From NCBI RefSeq assembly GCF_005503015.1, contig NZ_SCOL01000008.1:1-57446 (forward strand): a DNA stretch of 57,446 bases, read 5' to 3'. The notes under the pieces are model-generated. The model worked only from the letters and a program-made list of their open reading frames with translations, was not told where the DNA came from and did not search any database. Below, one piece after another: positions 38,808 through 48,967 of this stretch. Position 1 is the first letter of the stretch; each line of letters starts with the position of its first letter. Source of the DNA: Bacillus sp. E(2018). GTDB lineage: Bacteria > Bacillota > Bacilli > Bacillales > Fictibacillaceae. The position numbers and the translations under genes are program-made.

Positions 38808-39674
38808 TCATTCCCCTAATAAACGAACCGCATAAACTTCATGACAAAAGCCTCTTAACCCGTTATACACTCTTTGAAGTCGGGATTCGTGCTGAAACAG
38901 ACCGAAAACAGTTGGTCCGCTTCCACTCATAAGCACAGCGTCTGCTCCGAGGCGCATCATCTGTTCTTTAATGTGTTTAACTTCCGGATACATCTTGAGC
39001 GTAACCGATTCTAAAACATTTCCTAAAAGGCTGCAGATCTTATCGTAATCTTTTTCCTCGATGGCTTTAACCATCCCTTCAACGTCAGGATGCTTGATGC
39101 CTTGAAGCTTTAGGTTACGGTACACTTCCCCTGTAGAAACGCCGATCGGCGGCTTAGCTAAGAGCACCCAACAAGGAGGCGGCGAAGAGATATGATGGAT
39201 CTTTTCACCTCTACCTGTCGCCAATGCTGTCCCTCCATACACGCAAAAAGAAACGTCTGAACCGATCTTCGCACCAAGCTCAGCTAATTCATCCAATGAC
39301 AGGCCAAGGCCCCAGAGTTCATTAAGTCCTTTTAGTGTGGCTGCCGCGTCACTGCTGCCACCAGCTAATCCGGCTGCAACAGGGATGTGCTTTGAAATAT
39401 GTATATAAACACCTTTTGTTATGTTAAATGTTTGCTTTAAAAGCAATGCTGCCTGAAAGGCAAGATTTCGTTCATCGAGTGGAACAAAGCCACCAGAACT
39501 TTCGATTTTAATTTCGTCTGCCTCTAATAAAGTTAGTTCGATCCGGTCAGCGAGATCTACCGTTGTCATTACCATAGCCACTTCATGAAATCCGTCTTCT
39601 CTCTTACGCAATGCATCAAGAGATAGATTAATTTTTGCTGGAGCTTTAATGGATACTTTATTAATTGTCATCAT
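38808..39674 (-). CDS. ispE: 4-diphosphocytidyl-2-C-methyl-D-erythritol kinase
   Basis: A GHMP kinase of the MEP isoprenoid pathway. Visible: [23 protein letters not shown], the ATP loop [17 protein letters not shown] (about 97-113), and the C-terminal [13 protein letters not shown]. 288 aa. Two consecutive ATG codons at the start; either may be used. Located between sspF and purR. Confidence 0.97.
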   Translation of the reverse strand: MMTINKVSIKAPAKINLSLDALRKREDGFHEVAMVMTTVDLADRIELTLLEADEIKIESSGGFVPLDERNLAFQAALLLKQTFNITKGVYIHISKHIPVAAGLAGGSSDAAATLKGLNELWGLGLSLDELAELGAKIGSDVSFCVYGGTALATGRGEKIHHISSPPPCWVLLAKPPIGVSTGEVYRNLKLQGIKHPDVEGMVKAIEEKDYDKICSLLGNVLESVTLKMYPEVKHIKEQMMRLGADAVLMSGSGPTVFGLFQHESRLQRVYNGLRGFCHEVYAVRLLGE

Positions 39675-39770
39675 TATCCCTGCCTACCATCTTGCACAAT
39701 TTTGATATTTTTAATAGTAACACAGTATGTGGCGTGAAATATAGATAAAATCGAACCAGCTCTTTAGAGG

Positions 39771-39799
39771 AAAACCGGAGACACGATCGGCCTCCGGCT
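39771..39799 (-). terminator. Terminator of sspF
   Basis: GCCGGAG/CTCCGGT-type stem with an 11-nt loop and a TTTTCC tail on the minus strand, 15 bases after the sspF stop. Confidence 0.8.
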
Positions 39800-39814
39800 A
39801 GAACTACCGCATAT

Positions 39815-39997
39815 TTATCTGTTTTCGTTGTTAAAGCGCTGTTCAGCGATCTCTAGAGCCCGCTTCACCATATTTCCTGCGTCTTTGGAGCGGATTCCGC
39901 CCCAGCCTTCACGCTGGACAGTATCATAAAAGCCAAGTTCTTTTGCAATCTCTGTTTTTAACCCTTCAGACATCATGCCATTTTTTCTTCGTCCCAT
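39815..39997 (-). CDS. sspF: Alpha/beta-type small acid-soluble spore protein SspF
   Basis: A 60-residue [24 protein letters not shown] and [23 protein letters not shown] carry the two helices that bind spore DNA; ELGFYD differs from the usual DNA-binding SASP, as expected for SspF. It is normally forespore-specific. AAAGGGG lies 7 nt before ATG 39997 but is buried in an inverted repeat. Between veg and ispE, as in B. subtilis. Confidence 0.93.
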   Translation of the reverse strand: MGRRKNGMMSEGLKTEIAKELGFYDTVQREGWGGIRSKDAGNMVKRALEIAEQRFNNENR

Positions 39998-40000
39998 AAG

Positions 40001-40049
40001 AAAACCCCTTTCATATGCGATACATCATAGTATCTCCAAAAGGGGTTTT
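40001..40049 (-). promoter_or_regulatory. Inverted repeat hiding the sspF ribosome-binding site
   Basis: AAAACCCCTTT (40001-40011 on the plus strand) pairs perfectly over 11 bp with AAAGGGGTTTT (40039-40049). On the mRNA the downstream arm is the Shine-Dalgarno sequence itself; the loop is 27 nt. If the transcript includes the upstream arm, translation should be blocked. Confidence 0.7.
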
Positions 40050-40106
40050 ATCTTACGTGATGGTGCTTATTATATGTATTTATTATGCCGACCACAACCA
40101 GCAAGT

Positions 40107-40137
40107 AAAAAAAATAGCAGTAAAGACTCTTACTGCC
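40107..40137 (-). terminator. Rho-independent terminator of veg
   Basis: GCAGTAA/TTTACTGC stem around GAGTC with a TATTTTTTTT tail on the minus strand, starting at the veg stop. Confidence 0.85.
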
Positions 40138-40402
40138 CGATTGCTGCTTGTGTATCTTCTAAGAATGTAAGTTCTACTGTTTCTGTGAGTACATCCGCGT
40201 AACTATAAGAAACACGTTCAAAAGCGTTGGTGTCCTGATCTAATTTGATAATAAAAACTGCAGGGTATGTTTCTTCCAGTGTTCCAAGTCGTTCGATTGT
40301 TTTACGTCGACCGCCGTTCGCACGTAAAGAAAGTCTTCTACCCACGTTGGACTCTAAAGAGCGTCTAATGTCCACTATTGTTTTACCCATTTTAGGCTCC
40401 AC
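40130..40402 (-). CDS. veg: Veg protein (biofilm-associated, DUF1021)
   Basis: A 90-residue protein of the Veg family ([36 protein letters not shown] and [16 protein letters not shown] in the family core). In B. subtilis Veg is abundant and stimulates biofilm matrix genes; its mechanism is unclear. The ATG follows AGGTGGAG. Two strong promoters upstream imply high expression. Confidence 0.95.
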   Translation of the reverse strand: MEPKMGKTIVDIRRSLESNVGRRLSLRANGGRRKTIERLGTLEETYPAVFIIKLDQDTNAFERVSYSYADVLTETVELTFLEDTQAAIGQ

Positions 40403-40415
40403 CTCACTTAGACAA

Positions 40416-40445
40416 ATTGTAACACAAATCGTGTTTTTTTGTCAA
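40416..40445 (-). promoter_or_regulatory. veg proximal promoter (sigma-A)
   Basis: TTGACA (40440-40445), 18-bp spacer, TACAAT (40416-40421) on the minus strand, just upstream of the veg leader. The spacer holds the inverted repeat ACACGATTTGTGT. Confidence 0.8.
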
Positions 40446-40457
40446 ATTAAAATTTTC

Positions 40458-40487
40458 ATTATAGCAAGCAAAGCATTTTCATGTCAA
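40458..40487 (-). promoter_or_regulatory. veg distal promoter (sigma-A, consensus)
   Basis: TTGACA (40482-40487) and TATAAT (40458-40463) are both perfect consensus hexamers, 18 bp apart, 42 bp upstream of the proximal promoter. The rest of the gap to the yabG terminator (40490-40670) is A/T-rich with no gene. Confidence 0.85.
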
Positions 40488-40675
40488 TGACCAAATATCC
40501 TTTTTTTGCTTTTTTTAGTATGCCAATTATCCTGTACATTATGTATAAAATGAATATTTCTTACAAATAATTGTTTAATTCGGGCACTTTTGATATAAAT
40601 TTCATTCATTTATCTCTTTTTGGTACGACAAAAAACGCGTTCAAATATAGAAATTTTCAGAGTAAATCCTAACGC

Positions 40676-40703
40676 AAAAAAACTCCGAATTTTTTCGGAG
40701 TTT
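40676..40703 (-). terminator. Rho-independent terminator of yabG
   Basis: AAACTCCGAA/TTCGGAGTTT stem with a T7 tail on the minus strand, a few bases after the yabG stop. Confidence 0.93.
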
Positions 40704-40709
40704 GATGGT

Positions 40710-41576
40710 TTAAGGTTTTGATTTAATCGGCATCCCTGTTCTTAAGAAACCCTTTGTCTCAACACCGCCTAATCCTTCTTTGCCTGTTAACGTGTTGCGG
40801 AGGACGTCCATGACGTTTACACGGTCCATAAAAGACGTCAGACTAATCTTTGAGACGATATAGACCGGATCGAGCGCATGGATATTTATACGTGCAGGAG
40901 AGCTGGCAAAATTAGAGCCTACTTTTATTAAAGATTCAAAATGGGACTGACAGGCACCCGCAAAAATCATGAGATGATCGAGATGTGTATATTTTCTTCT
41001 CACTTCACGAACGGTTCTAACGAAATATTTCGTATGACGATAAGCGTTCACATCGGATACATCGCCTTTTGACTTCATATACGCATCGTGTCCCGTTATC
41101 ACAAGAATATCAGGTCTTACCTCATCCACGAGCGCAGGAACTTTCTCAGGCATTTCTGATTCCTTCATATGAATGCCATACACAGGCACCCCTAGCTTCT
41201 TATAAAGCTCCAGACATTTATTTAAGTATAAAGGGTCTCCGTCAATATGAAGCACTCTGCCAGGAAGCTCAAAGTAGGATTGATCATATTGATATCCGTT
41301 CGTTGATAAATACTCGCGCTTTTGCCTCAATAAATAATAGTCCTGCCTGAATAATTTTAAGGAAGACTCTTCTTTTTCTTTTTCAACTTGCCTATGTTCA
41401 GACATATGCTTGTCATCCACGACGAATAAGTCATCGACAGGAGCATCTGCCCATAGTCTTAGCTCTTCTCCAGCGAGTTCAGCAATGGTACGATCCTCAC
41501 TGAATCCCACAACCCGAAATAGCAAATCTCGCTTGTAAGAGTTTCTGCTTACAATTGATCCAATCTCTAGTTTCAT
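40710..41576 (-). CDS. yabG: Sporulation-specific protease YabG
   Basis: A cysteine-type protease that processes spore-coat proteins; made in the mother cell under sigma-K in B. subtilis. 288 aa. Recognisable YabG segments are KLEIGSIVSRNSYKRDLLF at the start, VLHIDGDPLYL, DILVITGHDAY and MIFAGACQSHFESL, with the putative active-site His and Cys in the last two. Start ATG 41576 follows AGGGGGAG. No clear sigma-K promoter was found. Confidence 0.95.
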   Translation of the reverse strand: MKLEIGSIVSRNSYKRDLLFRVVGFSEDRTIAELAGEELRLWADAPVDDLFVVDDKHMSEHRQVEKEKEESSLKLFRQDYYLLRQKREYLSTNGYQYDQSYFELPGRVLHIDGDPLYLNKCLELYKKLGVPVYGIHMKESEMPEKVPALVDEVRPDILVITGHDAYMKSKGDVSDVNAYRHTKYFVRTVREVRRKYTHLDHLMIFAGACQSHFESLIKVGSNFASSPARINIHALDPVYIVSKISLTSFMDRVNVMDVLRNTLTGKEGLGGVETKGFLRTGMPIKSKP

Positions 41577-41663
41577 TTTACTCCCCCTATTCGGAGTAGC
41601 AAGCTCCATAGCTCCCTCTGTTCCTTTTATAAGGTTATGTGAGAGACGGGGGAAAAATGAGGT

Positions 41664-42545
<882 letters not shown>

Positions 42546-43109
42546 TTATTCCTCCTCATTGCTATAAAGCGCCTTTAACGCCTGCTCAAATTCCTCTGGC
42601 GTGACTCTAAACATATTAAGACGTTTATGTAGTTGTTTCGCATTCATATAGCCTATACGCAGCTCTTTTCCGATCACTTCACGCCTATGTTTAGAATCTG
42701 ATCCACCTGTTAAACCGGCAGCCATCAGATCGTCCCATGAAATCAACTCATCTTCTGTTTCTAAGAGTTCTTCTCTAACATGTTCAAGCGCATCTATAAT
42801 AGATTCTCGTGACGCGTGTTCCACACCGACACCCTTATCACCCTTTGCGATGGCAACCGCTTTTTCTAAGTAAGCATGCTTACAGCCTGGTACATGCTCC
42901 GAAATGATCTCGCGTATTCTCTTGCCAGGAAAATCTGGATCGGTGAATACAATAACTCCTCGTGTCTCATGTGCTCTTTTGATTCGATTTAACGTGTCGA
43001 CGCTAATTTCTGAACCATTTGTTTCTATTGTATCTGCTAATACAGATCGTTTTATAGCAAGCGTATCGCTTTTTCCTTCAACGACTATAATTTCTTTAAT
43101 TTTTTTCAT
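42546..43109 (-). CDS. rnmV: Ribonuclease M5
   Basis: Processes 5S rRNA precursor. An N-terminal Toprim domain: KEIIVVEGKSDTLAIK (acidic Glu), VIVFTDPDFPGKRIRE (DxD). The C-terminal DUF4093 region follows. 187 aa from ATG 43109, which has GGAGG 5 nt upstream; a TTG four codons earlier lies inside that site. Followed at once by ksgA. Confidence 0.97.
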   Translation of the reverse strand: MKKIKEIIVVEGKSDTLAIKRSVLADTIETNGSEISVDTLNRIKRAHETRGVIVFTDPDFPGKRIREIISEHVPGCKHAYLEKAVAIAKGDKGVGVEHASRESIIDALEHVREELLETEDELISWDDLMAAGLTGGSDSKHRREVIGKELRIGYMNAKQLHKRLNMFRVTPEEFEQALKALYSNEEE

Positions 43110-43261
43110 GATTTCCTCCAAAACGGTGAAACCTTTTTAGGTATTGCAACGTCTAATGTATTGAACGACAAAACATCTTTTACTAGTATACCCCAGGCGT
43201 CAAGAAAGTCTAGGTCTACAAAGTAACGAGCATCATATTGTGATTTCGTTGTCCCCGCGCA

Positions 43262-43295
43262 CAAAAAAAGCACAGGGATTTTTTCCCCATGCTCT
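43262..43295 (-). terminator. Rho-independent terminator of yabE
   Basis: AGCATGGGG/CCCTGTGCT stem (one mismatch) with an A/T loop and a T7 tail on the minus strand, after the yabE stop. Confidence 0.88.
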
Positions 43296-43300
43296 TAACA

Positions 43301-44518
43301 TTAATTAATGATGCGAATTTTAACTGATTTTCTTCCCCAAGACTCTGCTTGTGATTGTGAAGAAAAGAATACATCAATCTTATTACCCTTAATCGCTCCT
43401 CCAGTATCTGAAGCAATGGCATAGCCATATCCTTCAACATACACTTTTGAGCCAAGTGGAATCACACTAGGGTCGACTGCAATAACTTTCGCATTTGGAT
43501 TTGATTTTAAATTAAATCCAGTAGCCGTAATACCTGAGCAACCCGCACAGTTAGCTGTATAAGCTGTACTCGTTACTGTTATTTCTCGTCCACCAGAACT
43601 GCTTGAAGCAGATTGGCTACGAGATACAACCGGCTGTGGTTTTGGCTGTGGCTTTGCTTTCGTACCAACAGCAACAATTTTATCGGAGCTATCTGTTAAC
43701 GTTTTTTCACTGATCAGTTTTCTGGAAATCTCTTTCCCATTTTCCATAACTACTTCAAAGCGCTTTTCACGTTTACCTTTTTTTCCATCTTGCACGACAC
43801 GCTCTTTACCTGTTGTTAACCCGCTGTCTTTACGGTTCACAACAGCAAACGGTGTTTCTTCTTCCACTACATCGGTGACCTTTTCTACTCGGATGACTTC
43901 AACCTGTGTTTTGCCAGTAATTTTATCTGACTTAGCAGGTGATACTCGATCAATTTCACCTAAAGATACCTTTTGTTGCTTCAAAAGGTCAGCGACGGTA
44001 GTCGAAGTGGTCCAAACTTGCTGAGCTTTTCCGCCTACAACAAGCTTAACCGGGAATGCTGATTCGATCTGGATCTTACCTTGATCCTTAATATCAGCAG
44101 TCAGATTTGGCTTAATAGAATCATGCTCTTTTAACGTTAGCTGCTGTTCTTGAACGAATTGTTCAACAGTCTTCGCTGTCGTCCATATCGTTTTTTCCTT
44201 GCCGTTCACGGTAAGGTTAATTTCTTTTGCTTGTAAGTAATCAACCTTCATGTTGTCAGTTACCTTGGCATCAAGACCAGGTTTAACTGAATCATGTTGA
44301 TTTATCTTTATGTTTTGTTCGCTTAATAATTCTCTAACTGTGTTAGCATGTGTGTTCACTTCTGTTTTCTTTCCGTCGTGGATTAGCACTACATTCGCTT
44401 TCGTAGTTTCATAACCTACGAACCCACAAGTTACGGCTAAAACGAAAAGAGCAACGATGGAAAGATAGACTTTCTTCTTTGTGAAACGTGAGAACAAAGC
44501 TGTAATATTCCTATTCAT
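43301..44518 (-). CDS. yabE: Cell-wall-binding G5/3D-domain protein (Rpf/YabE family)
   Basis: A secreted or membrane-anchored protein of 405 aa: one membrane segment (KVYLSIVALFVLAVTCGFVGY), three DUF348 ubiquitin-like repeats (about 40-215), a G5 domain, a Ser-rich linker with PQPKPQP, and a C-terminal 3D domain (ITVTSTAYTANCAGCSGITATG, DPSVIPLGSKVYVEGYG, ASDTGGAIKGNKIDVFF with catalytic Asp residues), homologous to lytic transglycosylases. The family is related to resuscitation-promoting factors. Confidence 0.93.
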   Translation of the reverse strand: MNRNITALFSRFTKKKVYLSIVALFVLAVTCGFVGYETTKANVVLIHDGKKTEVNTHANTVRELLSEQNIKINQHDSVKPGLDAKVTDNMKVDYLQAKEINLTVNGKEKTIWTTAKTVEQFVQEQQLTLKEHDSIKPNLTADIKDQGKIQIESAFPVKLVVGGKAQQVWTTSTTVADLLKQQKVSLGEIDRVSPAKSDKITGKTQVEVIRVEKVTDVVEEETPFAVVNRKDSGLTTGKERVVQDGKKGKREKRFEVVMENGKEISRKLISEKTLTDSSDKIVAVGTKAKPQPKPQPVVSRSQSASSSSGGREITVTSTAYTANCAGCSGITATGFNLKSNPNAKVIAVDPSVIPLGSKVYVEGYGYAIASDTGGAIKGNKIDVFFSSQSQAESWGRKSVKIRIIN

Positions 44519-44627
44519 TCAATTTCCTCCCCTACAAGGACTGCATTATAAATATCTTTTTTCTCTCTGTCAAATCACCCTCCTTTTCGCCATGAATTGA
44601 CCCAAGGCCATTATGAACGGAAAAGAA

Positions 44628-44677
44628 GAAAAAAAGAAAGGAAAACCGTTTGACAAATTTCCTTTCTCTTTTGTCAA
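44628..44677 (-). terminator. tatD terminator overlapping an alternative hairpin
   Basis: On the minus strand AGAAAGGAAA pairs with TTTTCCTTTCT (44635-44667) and is followed by T7, forming a terminator. The same AGAAAGGAAA is the loop of a second stem, TTGACAAA/TTTGTCAA (44650-44677). The two structures cannot form together. Confidence 0.65.
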
Positions 44678-44733
44678 TTCTTGAAAGATTAACGCGATAT
44701 TTCTTATGCTTTGATAGTTTCCGACAACATCCC

Positions 44734-45501
44734 CTATCGGTTCATGTTAAAAATTCGGAACGCGTTGTCGGATGTTTTCTCTATGATGTCTTCAAGTGGA
44801 AGATCTTTTAATTCAGAAAGTGTTTCTGCAACATACTTTACATAAGATGGTTCATTTCTTTTTCCTCTCAATGGATGAGGACTTAAATAAGGACAATCTG
44901 TTTCAATCAAGAGCCGGTCCATCGGAATTTCAGCAGCGACTTCCTTAACCTTTTTTGCATTCTTGAACGTTACTGGTCCACCAAAGCTTATGTAAAAATT
45001 CATATCCATACATTGACGTGCAACTTCAATGCTCCCGCTATAGCAGTGCATGATACCGCCAACTTCATGGGCTTCTTCCTCTTTCAATATGTCTACAACA
45101 TCTTGCGTTGCCTCACGGTTATGAATAACAATCGGAAGCTTTACCTTTTTAGCAAGTCGAATCTGGCGTCGGAAAACTTCTTTTTGAACATCTGCAGGCG
45201 ACTTGTCCCAATGATAATCGAGTCCCATCTCGCCAAGGGCGACAACTTTTGGGTGTGCTGCTAGTTCTTCGATCCAATCCAGATCTTCATCCGTCATGTC
45301 GATCGCATCCACTGGATGCCAACCTACACAAGCATAGATAAAGTCGTATTGCTCTGCCAGCTGCATCGCACCTTTTATGGTTTCACGATCAAAACCGACT
45401 ACAACAATATGTGTTACACCTTCATCTAACGCTCGCTGAATGACTGCTTCGCGATCTTCTTCAAACTGTGTTGCATTTAAATGAGCATGTGTGTCAAACA
45501 T
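44734..45501 (-). CDS. tatD: TatD-family metal-dependent deoxyribonuclease
   Basis: A TIM-barrel hydrolase of 255 aa with all metal ligands: DTHAHLN at the N-terminus, ALGEMGLDYHWD, IVIHNREATQD, MHCYSGS and IETDCPYLSPHPLRGKRNEP. Homologue of YabD. Start ATG 45501 was chosen because AAAGGATG precedes it and the protein then begins MFDTHAHL, like the family; upstream ATGs are within or before that site. Between metG and yabE. Confidence 0.96.
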   Translation of the reverse strand: MFDTHAHLNATQFEEDREAVIQRALDEGVTHIVVVGFDRETIKGAMQLAEQYDFIYACVGWHPVDAIDMTDEDLDWIEELAAHPKVVALGEMGLDYHWDKSPADVQKEVFRRQIRLAKKVKLPIVIHNREATQDVVDILKEEEAHEVGGIMHCYSGSIEVARQCMDMNFYISFGGPVTFKNAKKVKEVAAEIPMDRLLIETDCPYLSPHPLRGKRNEPSYVKYVAETLSELKDLPLEDIIEKTSDNAFRIFNMNR

Positions 45502-45651
45502 AGTGTACATCCTTTCAACTTTACAAATCTTATCACATTTTCCATTCATTCGGGTAACAGTAGCATTACAAGTTAGTTACAACGTAGGTTAAAAGTCCTG
45601 TCTTTGACAGTAAAATTACAGGAAATCACTGCCAAATGAACTAAAAATGAC

Positions 45652-45682
45652 AAAAAAGCGGGGAAATGCTCCCCGCTTTTTG
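45652..45682 (-). terminator. Rho-independent terminator of metG
   Basis: AAAAAGCGGGG/CCCCGCTTTTTT stem with a 7-nt loop and T6 tail on the minus strand, at the metG stop. Confidence 0.93.
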
Positions 45683-45685
45683 TGT

Positions 45686-47674
<1,989 letters not shown>

Positions 47675-47677
47675 TTA

Positions 47678-47719
47678 TAGTAAAAGAAAACTTGGCTGAC
47701 GCCAATCTTTCGCGTCAGC
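47678..47719 (-). terminator. Terminator-like hairpin in the metG leader
   Basis: GGCTGACGC/GCGTCAGCC perfect 9-bp stem with a 9-nt loop, followed on the minus strand by AAGTTTTCTTTTA, ending about 30 nt before the metG ATG. It could attenuate metG. I see neither the T-box sequence (AGGGTGGNACCGCG) nor an S-box. Confidence 0.6.
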
Positions 47720-47798
47720 CTTAGTTGCACTTATACGATCTACCTAAACTTGTGCCATGTCGAAACATCATGCTAACAAGTTACACTTTCTAATAGTG

Positions 47799-47832
47799 GA
47801 AAAAAAGCCCCTCCATTTAGGGGCTATTTTTG
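47799..47832 (-). terminator. Strong bidirectional terminator between metG and abrB
   Basis: AGCCCCT/AGGGGCT stem, AAATGG-type loop and T7 tail on the minus strand, with a T5 on the plus side as well. No annotated gene ends here on either strand, so it should close an unannotated minus-strand transcript. Confidence 0.85.
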
Positions 47833-47971
47833 TTTCTGTTAGGAAAAATCTAACTGTAACGGGAAATGTATCTTTTTACAATATTATAAGAAACTGTTTG
47901 CATTAGGACATAAAAGTAAAAAAGTAAGCGAAAGATTTCTATGTAAATACTTTCATTATTCTCTTTTCTTC
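47800..47971 (-). ncRNA. Candidate ~172-nt small RNA (or premature metG leader transcript)
   Basis: A near-consensus sigma-A promoter and a strong terminator on the minus strand enclose about 172 nt without a credible gene. The only well-placed start codon gives a five-codon ORF (MKVFT) after GGAAG. A GTTAG/CTAAC hairpin precedes the terminator. The transcript could be an independent small RNA, or the attenuated leader of metG, whose start codon is about 150 nt further on. The first nucleotide is estimated from the -10. Confidence 0.5.
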
Positions 47972-47977
47972 CTTCAA

Positions 47978-48007
47978 AATATACCTAATGCATGGAAAGC
48001 GTGTCAA
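47978..48007 (-). promoter_or_regulatory. Promoter of the metG-abrB intergenic transcript (sigma-A)
   Basis: TTGACA (48002-48007), 18-bp spacer and TATATT (47978-47983) on the minus strand. No other gene than metG lies downstream. Confidence 0.7.
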
Positions 48008-48065
48008 GGCATACTAGCTGATGGACGAAAAGGAAAATTGGATAGTATTTTTTCGTTGTTAGTTT

Positions 48066-48082
48066 TGTCGAAATTTGACGTA
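48066..48082 (+). promoter_or_regulatory. Distal tandem Spo0A boxes
   Basis: TGTCGAA (48066-48072) and TGACGTA (48076-48082) lie in direct repeat with a 10-bp step, the arrangement of a Spo0A dimer site (TGNCGAA). About 190 bp upstream of the abrB promoter and about 60 bp upstream of the divergent minus-strand -35, so either could be the target. Confidence 0.6.
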
Positions 48083-48252
48083 TTATTTTAGCAATATTTC
48101 CAGTTAAATTTTTTCATCTTTTACACATTCTTGAATTTTTTATGACAATATATGAATATATCTTCCAATTCAGGGTTTTGGAAGTATGATAATATGGGTA
48201 TAGTCTAGTAAATTCAATGGTAAAAGACTATAAAATGTTTAAGTCAAAACTA

Positions 48253-48281
48253 TTGACGACAATTGGAAATCTTGGTAAGAT
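48253..48281 (+). promoter_or_regulatory. abrB promoter (sigma-A)
   Basis: TTGACG (48253-48258), 17-bp spacer, TAAGAT (48276-48281), about 80 bp upstream of the abrB ATG. Confidence 0.7.
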
Positions 48282-48296
48282 GTTCTCGTAGGATTT

Positions 48297-48313
48297 TGTC
48301 GAATTCTGACGAT
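48297..48313 (+). promoter_or_regulatory. Tandem Spo0A boxes downstream of the abrB promoter
   Basis: TGTCGAA (48297-48303) and TGACGAT (48307-48313), 10-bp step, just downstream of the transcription start. Spo0A~P represses abrB from such a downstream position in B. subtilis. Confidence 0.8.
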
Positions 48314-48362
48314 TTAAATAGATAGGGAAATCTTTTATATATTTGAGAGGAGAGATTTTATT

Positions 48363-48647
48363 ATGAAATCTACAGGAATTGTACGTAAGGTGGACGAACT
48401 AGGACGTGTCGTTATTCCAATCGAATTACGCCGTACTTTAGGAATTGCAGAGAAGGATGCTTTAGAAATTTATGTTGATGATGACCGTATCATCCTTAAG
48501 AAATACAAGCCAAACATGACTTGTGCAGTAACTGGTGAAGTTTCTGATGATAACTACACAGTTGCAGGCGGAAAGATCATCCTTAGCCGTGAAGGTGCTA
48601 AAGAGGTAATGGAAGAACTTCAAAAGCAACTTCAAACTTCAAAATAA
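48363..48647 (+). CDS. abrB: Transition-state regulator AbrB
   Basis: A 94-residue DNA-binding protein that represses post-exponential and early sporulation genes. N-terminal swapped-hairpin domain (MKSTGIVRKVDELGRVVIPIELRRTLGI, residues 1-50) and C-terminal multimerisation domain. GAGAGGAGA precedes the ATG. It is the only plus-strand gene of the window, divergent from metG and convergent with rsmI, as in B. subtilis; the Spo0A boxes fit its known control. Confidence 0.98.
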   Translation: MKSTGIVRKVDELGRVVIPIELRRTLGIAEKDALEIYVDDDRIILKKYKPNMTCAVTGEVSDDNYTVAGGKIILSREGAKEVMEELQKQLQTSK

Positions 48648-48658
48648 GCCTAAAAAAC

Positions 48659-48690
48659 AAGAGCCTTCGCTTAGAAGGCTCTTTTCCTTT
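48659..48690 (+). terminator. Rho-independent terminator of abrB
   Basis: AAGAGCCTTC/GAAGGCTCTT stem with a 5-nt loop and a TTTTCCTTT tail on the plus strand. Confidence 0.9.
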
Positions 48691-48728
48691 GTCATTCTTT
48701 AAGTATTTCAATGGTGTATTTGAAAGTG

Positions 48729-48855
48729 GTTAATTTCCGTTTCAGGTGCTCGCTTTCCGCGGGGCAGGCGGTGAGCCACTTCGTGCTTTGCACGGCTAAG
48801 TGTCTCACCTGCCCACCTGTCCCGCAGGAGTCTCGCACCTTACACTCCAATTAAC
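48729..48855 (-). repeat. Family A intergenic palindromic element, copy R8
   Basis: A 127-bp copy in the convergent abrB-rsmI gap. Ends GTTAATT/AATTAAC differ from the usual GTTGATT/AATCAAC by one compensated pair. The inner stem GTGAG-CACTT/AAGTG-CTCAC carries a GC-rich tip (CCGTGC/GCACG). It contains the consensus block CGCTTTCCGCGGGGCAGGCG. Nothing else is seen between it and rsmI. Confidence 0.9.
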
Positions 48856-48967
48856 TATTCAATGAAGAAGTAAATGATATAAAACAACAACCTTAATAAA
48901 GATAAAGCATTCTTAGGCTGTTATTGATGATTGTAAACTCAGCTTTTTCGAACCTCTTCCTTATCGC

